DNA from: Plantimonas leprariae
GTDB taxonomy: Bacteria; Pseudomonadota; Alphaproteobacteria; Rhizobiales; Rhizobiaceae
NCBI RefSeq assembly: GCF_008802405.1
Contig: NZ_VZDO01000021.1
Span: 20,489 to 84,488 of the forward strand
Direction of reading: 5' to 3'
Length of the DNA stretch: 64,000 bases
Position 1 is the stretch's first letter. Each line of letters starts with the position of its first letter. The notes below the pieces were generated by a model. It was given only the letters and a program-made list of their open reading frames with translations. It was not told the origin of the DNA and did no database searches. Shown one piece after another: positions 58,720 through 64,000 of the stretch. Made by a program: the position numbers and the translations under genes.

Positions 58720-59652
58720 TCAGTTGCGGACACTCGCTCGCATCTCTGCGATTTCGCCGAGCAAAAGGTAGGTGTTGAGCACAAGGGCCCGCGCTTCGTC
58801 AGGAGCGATGTCCGCGTGAACACCGGTGCTGACACGTTCCCAAAGTGCGTTTGCGCCACGCGTTAGCCGAGCCCGTCGGCTGTCAGACGTAGTTGCAGCA
58901 CGGATAGCGGCGCGAAGCTGATTCTTCGTGTTCCCAGACCGAATATCGATCTTCTCGCCTTCCACCTCAATCTGTTCGGCTTGTGCCGGGCAGATCCGCT
59001 CCGCGAAAGCTTCGACGATCCGTCGGCAACTGAGCATCGCGTGGCCAATCGCTTCCGTATCGCCTGCCGCAAGCCTTTCGAACACTGCCGGAAACTTGCT
59101 GATCGCGTCAGCCGCCTCATCGGCTAACAGTCCATCCACCGATCGTCGATATAGGTCGAAGATGTTGCCGCTCGCGTCTCCGAAGAGCGCCTGAAAACGC
59201 GTCATCGCTGCAAACGAGTGCGTTTCTCGACGAAAGGTGTCGATGACACGCTCGGTCTGCGTCTTGCTTGCTTCACTCGTTTGGAACGTGCCGAGATGTC
59301 GATCGACGTTTGCCCCGCTCGCGCTCAGGAATCGCTGCCGCGCCTGTTCGGCCGACTGCCGCTGGGCTGGTAGTACTCGTTCGAGATGGAGGATAGATGG
59401 TTGGATGAATAATCTATCGCTGACCATCCGACCGGACATTCGAAGGAGCCGCGGTCCATCGTAGCTGTCCGGATACCCTTCCGCTTCACGACGGAAGTAC
59501 TCCGCGTACTCGGCTTGGTTTGTCACCCTCGCAAGATGCATCGCCTTGTGAAGGACTGCCTCACTGCTGACTGCCGGGAATCGAAGGCCGAGCAGCAGAT
59601 CGTCCGCCAGTCGAACGATCTCATTGGCATATGCGGAGGACATTGCGATCAC
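58720..59652 (-). CDS. AbiTii-like domain protein paired with the OLD nuclease
   Basis: 310 residues, starting from GTG at 59652 (overlapping the OLD stop) or ATG at 59643. The N-terminal 65 residues (NEIVRLADDLLL to FRREAEGYP) resemble the AbiTii domain found in abortive-infection genes. The rest is helical; the C-terminal ~90 residues (KIDIRSGNTKNQLRAAIRAATTS to the end) resemble a HEPN/AbiJ-type helical bundle, without the R-X4-6-H motif being certain. Partner function with the OLD nuclease is inferred from the overlap. Confidence 0.55.
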   Translation of the reverse strand: MIAMSSAYANEIVRLADDLLLGLRFPAVSSEAVLHKAMHLARVTNQAEYAEYFRREAEGYPDSYDGPRLLRMSGRMVSDRLFIQPSILHLERVLPAQRQSAEQARQRFLSASGANVDRHLGTFQTSEASKTQTERVIDTFRRETHSFAAMTRFQALFGDASGNIFDLYRRSVDGLLADEAADAISKFPAVFERLAAGDTEAIGHAMLSCRRIVEAFAERICPAQAEQIEVEGEKIDIRSGNTKNQLRAAIRAATTSDSRRARLTRGANALWERVSTGVHADIAPDEARALVLNTYLLLGEIAEMRASVRN

Positions 59653-61436
59653 GTTGCGAGAGCAAATGCTTCGTTGATCGCCTTGAACAGCTTACCAGCC
59701 GACACAGCCGCGCCGCGCGGAAGATCGGATGTCTTTTTCCAGCTGTCGAACCTGCGAAGCATTTCACCCATGACACGACGCTTATCAAGCTCGACGTGGC
59801 CATGTCGTTCTTTCAAAACGACCTCCACGCGCTTGGTTATCATGGTCGATCCGTCTACCGGCAGATCCTCGGGCTTGATTGCCAAGCCGAAAGTTGCGTT
59901 GACGCATTCACGATAGAAATCGTCTCCCATTAGATCCTCGATCGCAAAATCGACCTTTTTGCTTCCTGCCGCTTTCCCAAGCATGAGAGTACGAAACTTC
60001 AGACCCGAAGCCTCTGCAAGTTTCGATACGTATAGTTCGTCGATCTTCTTTTTCGCGGCGTTGCCGGCTTCGTCAGTGTCGAGAAGAACACCTGCGTCCC
60101 ACTTTTGGCCGATCGCGAAGCCGGCGTACATTGGCGTCTTCTGCGCGCCATGCGCAGGCCAGAGGTAAATGCTCTCCGACAGAGCATCCTTGCCCTCTGC
60201 CTTCAGAAGCCCGGAAAGCTTGTGGAGGATGACAGCATCATCTCCCCCTTCGACGATCATAACCTGGCGATTGCCGAGTAGACCGCTCTGATCGCCTGTC
60301 AAACCCAAGCTTTGTTCGATGACAGCCATAGGCGCGCGTTGTGCGCTGACGATCCCCTTTGTGATTGCGAGATGATGATCTCGGCTCTCGACGATCCGGA
60401 CACGCTCAGGGTTCGCTGGATCGACCATGGACGCCAGATGCGTCGTGTACATGATCGTGTTGCGCGCTGAGAGCCTCTCGAAAACTCTCAAGAGATCCTG
60501 CTGGCCAGAAAAGTGCAGGTGGATGCCTGGCTCCTCGAGCAGGAGAACACAGTTCGCATACTCGCCCTTCGTCGCATGTGTGAATTTCCAGGCGAAGGAC
60601 ACGTACCATCTGAATCCGGTCGAACGTCTGTGGAGCCGTACCGGCATGCCGATCGCGTCGTCTTCGGCAAAGATGTTTAGCGTAGGTCCGTCGATCTCGA
60701 TTTCGAAGCGAACGTCTTTCTGCTGCCAGAGATCGCCGAACTGCTTGGTGAGGTATCGAGACGCGGATCGCTTGTCGTAGGAGCGGTTCGTTCGGCCCTC
60801 GCTCGTGGTGCCCTTTTCGACGAAGTCGTCGAGATCGATGTTGGCAAGTTCGAGAATGATGAGGATCGTTTGATCCTCATTGCTCAATTCGTGTCGGTCG
60901 CCCGCTCTGACGAGACGTTTCTGCAAATCGTCCAGTTCAACCTGAGCCCCAGACATCTCGTAGTCGTGGATGTATACGAACTTGGGGACGTTTGCCTTCG
61001 CCCATTCAATAGCCCGGTCCTCGTCAATGGTCCCCTCGGGAAAGTCATGAACCTTGAAGCGGGTCTGATATCCGTAGCCTCTCCAAACTACGATATTACA
61101 AGATTGTGGGAGTACGAACGGCTCGCGCTCACCTGCTGCGTCTACCGCTGCATAATTCCACAATGACTGAATCTCATCAGCGTTAAGCGCGAACTGCGCG
61201 TTGGCGACTACTTTCCCGCGCCCATCTTTTCGTCCTTCCCAGTGATCTACCGGCCAATCTTCATCGAGATTGTATTTTGCGCCTGGTACGATGGGGTTGA
61301 GACAATGAAGAGCTTCGAAAAGATTGCTTTTGCCGGCCTCATTCTGCCCAACGAATGCCGTGATTTGACTTACGTCGATCCATCCTGAATCGATGACGTT
61401 CCGGTAGTTGGTGATCTTGAAGAAATCAAAACGCAT
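59649..61436 (-). CDS. OLD-family ATP-dependent endonuclease
   Basis: 595 residues. The second of two adjacent ATGs (61436) is chosen because GTAGGAGG lies four bases before it. ABC-type ATPase N-terminus with Walker A GQNEAGKS at 30-37 and CVLLLEEPGIHLHFSGQQDLL in the D-loop region, then a Toprim nuclease domain with the Glu in VMIVEGGDDAVIL (about 395) and DTDEAGN (about 452). OLD proteins act in phage defence and DNA cleavage. The AbiTii-like gene overlaps its stop by 4 bases. Visibly AT-richer than its neighbours. Confidence 0.85.
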   Translation of the reverse strand: MRFDFFKITNYRNVIDSGWIDVSQITAFVGQNEAGKSNLFEALHCLNPIVPGAKYNLDEDWPVDHWEGRKDGRGKVVANAQFALNADEIQSLWNYAAVDAAGEREPFVLPQSCNIVVWRGYGYQTRFKVHDFPEGTIDEDRAIEWAKANVPKFVYIHDYEMSGAQVELDDLQKRLVRAGDRHELSNEDQTILIILELANIDLDDFVEKGTTSEGRTNRSYDKRSASRYLTKQFGDLWQQKDVRFEIEIDGPTLNIFAEDDAIGMPVRLHRRSTGFRWYVSFAWKFTHATKGEYANCVLLLEEPGIHLHFSGQQDLLRVFERLSARNTIMYTTHLASMVDPANPERVRIVESRDHHLAITKGIVSAQRAPMAVIEQSLGLTGDQSGLLGNRQVMIVEGGDDAVILHKLSGLLKAEGKDALSESIYLWPAHGAQKTPMYAGFAIGQKWDAGVLLDTDEAGNAAKKKIDELYVSKLAEASGLKFRTLMLGKAAGSKKVDFAIEDLMGDDFYRECVNATFGLAIKPEDLPVDGSTMITKRVEVVLKERHGHVELDKRRVMGEMLRRFDSWKKTSDLPRGAAVSAGKLFKAINEAFALAT

Positions 61437-61752
61437 CATGCCTCCTACAACCGAAGGCTGATAATCCACGACATTGTCCGACATTCAAGACGTGGCTTAT
61501 GGGACCGTCTGCAGCCTTGCGCCATCCCCGAACCGTTGGTCATGGAGCCCTCCCTATCGGAGGGATAGTCCCGGGTGCGTCGGCATGGCACGACCCAGCG
61601 CCGGCCGGTTCGCTTATCGGACACCAGGATGGCGCGAGGGCGGGACGGGGTATCACCCCATCCGGCACCCCGCCGCCGTCCTGCCGCCTCGCAGGGAGGC
61701 CCGTAGGACGCATCGGAGGGCCGGATGGTGTCTTTCCCATCCCAATCTAAGT
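61437..61752. other. GC-rich intergenic stretch with several dyads
   Basis: No convincing gene: open frames here are Pro/Arg/Gly-rich. Hairpins such as CCCTCC-ctatc-GGAGGG (61548-61564) and GGGGT-atc-ACCCC (61647-61659) are present. It may hold the OLD promoter and the terminator for the operon from the right, or a structured RNA. Confidence 0.4.
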
Positions 61753-61962
61753 TTAGTCCTCGTCTTTTGCCCACTGTTCGAGTTTCAACCGCATGTAGGG
61801 AATGAACTCCTGGGGGTTGCCGTCGATCAACGCTGTCAGCGGATGCATCAGAGCAGAAAGTGCCCACGTGGCCTCGAATTCCCCTTTCCGGTGGAGTGAG
61901 AGAACCGTGGATACGTACGCTTCGAGCGTCTCGTATTCCTCCGCCGAAACCTTGGTAGTCAT
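61753..61962 (-). CDS. Small hypothetical acidic protein
   Basis: 69 residues, helical, acidic (VSAEEYETLEAYVSTVLSLHRKGEFEATWALSALMHPLTALI). It carries a conserved-looking central part and I believe similar proteins occur in many Hyphomicrobiales, without known function. Downstream of the transglutaminase-like gene by 42 bases. Confidence 0.6.
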   Translation of the reverse strand: MTTKVSAEEYETLEAYVSTVLSLHRKGEFEATWALSALMHPLTALIDGNPQEFIPYMRLKLEQWAKDED

Positions 61963-62004
61963 GCTGCCATTCCTTCTCTGACGGTCTGATTGTAGATCCC
62001 TGCA

Positions 62005-62427
62005 TTACGTCGTCAGGGCATGCCAGATGTCGTGCGGATACATTGGCCAGTTCTCCGGGCCGCAATATGGGCCGACGGTCGGAGCCCACGCCTCATGCCA
62101 GGAACTCTGCCTGCCGACGAAGACCGGAGGCTGGCCCTCGAACTGATCCGCCGTGATGTCGATAATCGTGCCATCGACGGTCACCCATGCGTGAGATCGA
62201 GGCCCGTCCTGCATGCCCGACGCCACTCTCGCATCGAGGCCGTAGCGCTCGGCTAGAAGTCGCGCCAGTAGGTCCGACGTTCCGCCACAGGAACCGCGGG
62301 GGAACGCCTGGAACAGAACGTGGCTGCGGGGACCGGATACCGCTTCGATACGACGTCGGCAGCCAACAGCGATCGGGTGTAGGTCTATTGGCGGGATCGC
62401 GCCTCTGCACATGCGCACGTCCGTCAT
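62005..62427 (-). CDS. Small transglutaminase/papain-fold-like protein
   Basis: 140 residues. Cys47 in AFPRGSCGGTSDLLAR, His79 in SHAWVTVDG and Asp90 or 94 in IIDITADQF follow the order of a transglutaminase or cysteine-peptidase triad. It lacks a signal peptide. Such small enzymes could cut or cross-link a protein target. Its start overlaps the end of the upstream gene (ATGA). Functional reading is inferred. Confidence 0.6.
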   Translation of the reverse strand: MTDVRMCRGAIPPIDLHPIAVGCRRRIEAVSGPRSHVLFQAFPRGSCGGTSDLLARLLAERYGLDARVASGMQDGPRSHAWVTVDGTIIDITADQFEGQPPVFVGRQSSWHEAWAPTVGPYCGPENWPMYPHDIWHALTT

Positions 62428-62879
62428 GTCCGACGATGAAGGACGAAACTCTTGCTGGTCTCGTCCTGGTCATACATCTCGTACCCCATCAGTTCGTACC
62501 AGCGCTGCACCTTCGGATGGTCGGAGTAGCATTGCGAAACGATCATGATGTTTCCAGCTTGCCGCTGAAGGCGGCGCAGCAACCGGCCGCCAAATCGGAC
62601 AGACGGGACGTTGGGCTGAAAGAACTTTTCGATTCCGATGAATGATGTGGACAAGTATTCTACGCCGTCCTCGAATGCTCCCCGATCCCATGCCAGTAAG
62701 GCAACGGCCTCGCCTTCATGGATCAACGATCGGATTTCTCTGCGCTTCATGGCGGCTCGGAACTCCAACATGACATCTCGATGCGTCACGTCAGCGACCT
62801 TCATTTCGCCCCGGGTGCGCTCGGACGCATTCCGAAGCACTGCGGAAATGTCGTTTCGGGTGGCGAGGCGGTCTTCCAT
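62424..62879 (-). CDS. GNAT-like protein, possibly DUF2833/T7 gp13 type
   Basis: 151 residues. The pattern (VMLEFRAAMKRREIRSLIHEGEAVALLAWDR, then GRLLRRLQRQAGNIMIVSQCYSDHPKVQRWYELMGYEMYDQD) is the GNAT fold with a C-terminal WYELMGYE; an N-terminal ISAVLRNASERTRGEM resembles phage DUF2833 proteins. The acetyl-CoA loop is weak. It starts 7 bases after the GIY-YIG gene stops. Confidence 0.55.
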   Translation of the reverse strand: MEDRLATRNDISAVLRNASERTRGEMKVADVTHRDVMLEFRAAMKRREIRSLIHEGEAVALLAWDRGAFEDGVEYLSTSFIGIEKFFQPNVPSVRFGGRLLRRLQRQAGNIMIVSQCYSDHPKVQRWYELMGYEMYDQDETSKSFVLHRRT

Positions 62880-62886
62880 TGTCGGT

Positions 62887-63393
62887 CTAGGCTTTCTGAA
62901 GCCTTACGCCGGCCCCGCCGCCGTTCTCGGCGATGAACTCGACGCCGGCAGTTTCGAGCGCTCGATGCAGCACTTCGAGGGTCGCGTTCCGCGGTTGGGC
63001 TGCACCAATTTCGAATTGCCGAACGGTGACGATCCCGACTTTTGCCGCGGTCGCCAGATCCTGCTGGGACATCTGAACGAGCGCACGGCCGACACGACAT
63101 TGGGCGGGAGAGATGGGAGGCACAAACAGGCCTGCAGCCGCTTGCCGAACTGCCGAGATCGCATCTTCGACGGATACACTGAACCATTCGCCATGAACAC
63201 GAGCAGCGGCGAGACGTCCATGAGTGGCTCGCTCGACGGCATAGGCTAAGCCGTCTTCAACAGTTTCTGCATGCGCTAGAGCGAGAGGGAAGGGTGTACC
63301 CGTTCGGAGGGCATTTAGCCGGCGGGCAGGGTTTCTCGCGATCCCGATTTTCACCGGGCCGCCGATTGCTTCGATCACGTAGACCGACGTCAC
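62887..63393 (-). CDS. GIY-YIG-type (MUG113/T5orf172-like) domain fused to a Cro/C1-type HTH
   Basis: 168 residues, GTG start overlapping the stop of the small gene before it. N-terminal part: VYVIEAIGGPVKIGIARN with KIG at 15-17, Arg24, Glu54, His58 and GEWF at 68-71, the layout of the T5orf172/MUG113 branch of GIY-YIG. C-terminal part (about 99-165) is an XRE-type HTH (QMSQQDLATAAKVGIVTVRQFEIG) ending VEFIAENGGGAGVRL, as in many phage repressors. Likely a regulator whose nuclease-like domain might sense or cut DNA. Confidence 0.75.
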   Translation of the reverse strand: MTSVYVIEAIGGPVKIGIARNPARRLNALRTGTPFPLALAHAETVEDGLAYAVERATHGRLAAARVHGEWFSVSVEDAISAVRQAAAGLFVPPISPAQCRVGRALVQMSQQDLATAAKVGIVTVRQFEIGAAQPRNATLEVLHRALETAGVEFIAENGGGAGVRLQKA

Positions 63394-63554
63394 CGCTGAT
63401 TGACCTTCGCGTCCAAGCCGGCGGCAATGAGCACGCGGATAGCCTCGGCTTCCGTGCTGATCCTCTCCGCATGACGGAATGCCGCTATACGCTCCACTAG
63501 ATCGGCTGGCATCGAAACGATTTTCCTTACGTCCATGGTCTTCTCGCGCACCAT
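63390..63554 (-). CDS. Small ribbon-helix-helix-like DNA-binding protein
   Basis: 54 residues. RKIVSMPADLVERIAAFRHAERISTEAEAIRVLIAAGLDAK fits the ribbon-helix-helix repressor pattern (strand, helix, helix). It is first in the operon with the GIY-YIG-HTH gene (GTGA overlap) and faces a control region with repeated TGAYATCA boxes, which it may bind. Too short for many gene finders. Confidence 0.65.
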   Translation of the reverse strand: MVREKTMDVRKIVSMPADLVERIAAFRHAERISTEAEAIRVLIAAGLDAKVNQR

Positions 63555-63593
63555 CGTTCCGCTCCTTGCCTCAGCCCATTCGAGATACCGGCG

Positions 63594-63660
63594 AAACTGA
63601 TATCAGTTTAATCATTGACATCAGATTACCGCAACCTTCATAGTGGCATCACTGATATCA
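63594..63660. promoter_or_regulatory. Divergent control region with three TGAYATCA boxes
   Basis: AAACTGATATCAGTTT palindrome at 63594-63609 (core TGATATCA 63598-63605), TGACATCA at 63616-63623, and TGATATCA at 63653-63660. Box starts are 18 and 37 bases apart. It separates the leftward RHH/GIY-YIG operon from the rightward gene at 63677 and probably carries both promoters. Confidence 0.65.
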
Positions 63661-63676
63661 ATATGGAGTTCTACCG

Positions 63677-63934
63677 ATGAAAAACGACCCCAAAGGGACG
63701 ACCGGCGAAGCTACGCCCGAACCGAAGCGTGAGCCCGACTACGCAGGGCTCTGCGCCAACCTCGTTGCCATGATCGACTGCACATCCTGGTTGTTCATCG
63801 AGAATGCTGGGCGTGCGCAGACGGAGAAGGGTGAGGTCTATCAGCTCCCGATCCGCATCGGCGACCAGCTCACAGCGATACTCATCCTCGCCCGCGATGC
63901 GGCGCAGGCCGAATTGGCGGAGGCGCTTCGATGA
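63677..63934 (+). CDS. Hypothetical prophage protein
   Basis: 85 residues. N-terminal Pro/Glu/Lys-rich segment, then NLVAMIDCTSWLFIENAGRAQTEKGEVYQLPIRIGDQLTAILILARDAAQAEL. No named family. It begins 17 bases after the last TGATATCA box, which may overlap its promoter. Overlaps the next gene by ATGA. Confidence 0.55.
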   Translation: MKNDPKGTTGEATPEPKREPDYAGLCANLVAMIDCTSWLFIENAGRAQTEKGEVYQLPIRIGDQLTAILILARDAAQAELAEALR

Positions 63935-64000
63935 GCGCCGTCCTCGACGCCATCGCGGCGCATCGCGAGACCTTCAAAGCCTACAAGGCCGCACTCGCGC
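63931..64000 (+). CDS. Prophage protein, N-terminus only
   Basis: The first 23 codons (MSAVLDAIAAHRETFKAYKA) are visible. ATGA overlap with the gene before indicates a continuing rightward operon. No function can be given from this fragment. Confidence 0.55.
   Translation, partial: MSAVLDAIAAHRETFKAYKAALA

Larger units (their letters stand above)
44708..64000. mobile_element. Integrated prophage (left part; right end beyond the window)
   Basis: Bounded on the left by a tRNA-Lys 3'-half and a tyrosine integrase, with phage-type genes to the window edge: excisionase-like HTH, DUF3987 replication protein, terminase, tape measure and tail-completion-like genes. Gene packing with ATGA/GTGA overlaps is tighter than in the chromosomal part. 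Some stretches (about 46,550-46,660, 49,620-49,790, 58,700-61,450) are visibly AT-richer. No portal, capsid or protease gene was found in the part seen. Confidence 0.88.

Noticed and set aside
61499..61750. 83-codon plus-strand frame between the OLD operon and the next minus-strand gene
   Set aside because: Repetitive Pro/Gly/Arg content, explained better by GC-rich dyads.

Overview
The window is high-GC alphaproteobacterial DNA, most likely Hyphomicrobiales (Rhizobiales). Supporting signs are the gyrA-coaD-ppi-ppi-queA-tgt gene order, an EipB homologue, DUF1489, a phasin, a eukaryote-type GSII glutamine synthetase with a divergent GstI-like small protein, and an alphaproteobacterial SOS box (GAAC-N7-GAAC) between uvrA and ssb. 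I could not place it to genus.

Positions 1-44,700 read as ordinary chromosome. In order: a molybdopterin oxidoreductase/cytochrome b pair; a type III polyketide synthase with an ICMT-like methyltransferase; lipB and a YaiI protein; tRNA-Leu(GAG); mgtE; a MerR regulator with a palindromic operator; several envelope and DUF genes (DUF1624, YdcF, DUF3253, DUF599, DUF1489); a D,D-carboxypeptidase with a SPOR domain; a phasin; clpS-clpA; a RidA-GDPD-DUF482-HIT-GNAT operon; eipB and an HNH protein; a glutamine/nitrogen cluster (glnII, gstI-like, glsA, glnA, glnB) followed by the NAD(P)HX repair enzyme; an Fsr-type efflux pump; a Phd/VapC toxin-antitoxin pair; divergent uvrA and ssb around the SOS box; gyrA; coaD, two cyclophilins, queA and tgt; and a row of exported proteins (DUF4864, DUF4142, esterase, TAT-exported SDR).

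From 44,708 to the right edge the window lies inside an integrated prophage. The left boundary is a 46-bp remnant of the 3' half of a tRNA-Lys(UUU) gene on the minus strand, followed by a tyrosine integrase. Then come small tightly overlapping early genes, a DUF3987 replication-type protein, a terminase module, a tape-measure protein and tail-type genes, all on the plus strand. No portal, protease or major capsid gene was recognised between terminase and tape measure. From 57,230 to 63,554 the genes turn to the minus strand and form an accessory block: an uncharacterised four-gene operon, an overlapping OLD-family nuclease plus AbiTii-like protein (a candidate anti-phage module), a cysteine-protease/transglutaminase-like protein, a GNAT/DUF2833-like protein, and a ribbon-helix-helix plus GIY-YIG-HTH pair. 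This last pair is driven from a region with three TGAYATCA boxes, and on its other side a rightward gene series begins. The right end of the prophage, with a predicted complete tRNA-Lys, should lie beyond 64,000.

The strongest candidates for something new are the GIY-YIG-HTH/RHH operon with its operators, the OLD-AbiTii pair and the small genes packed around them. The other notable points are glutaminase directly behind glnA, a tRNA-guanine transglycosylase with an incomplete cysteine zinc site, and two short plausible genes below usual size cut-offs (36,777-36,905 and 52,092-52,256).
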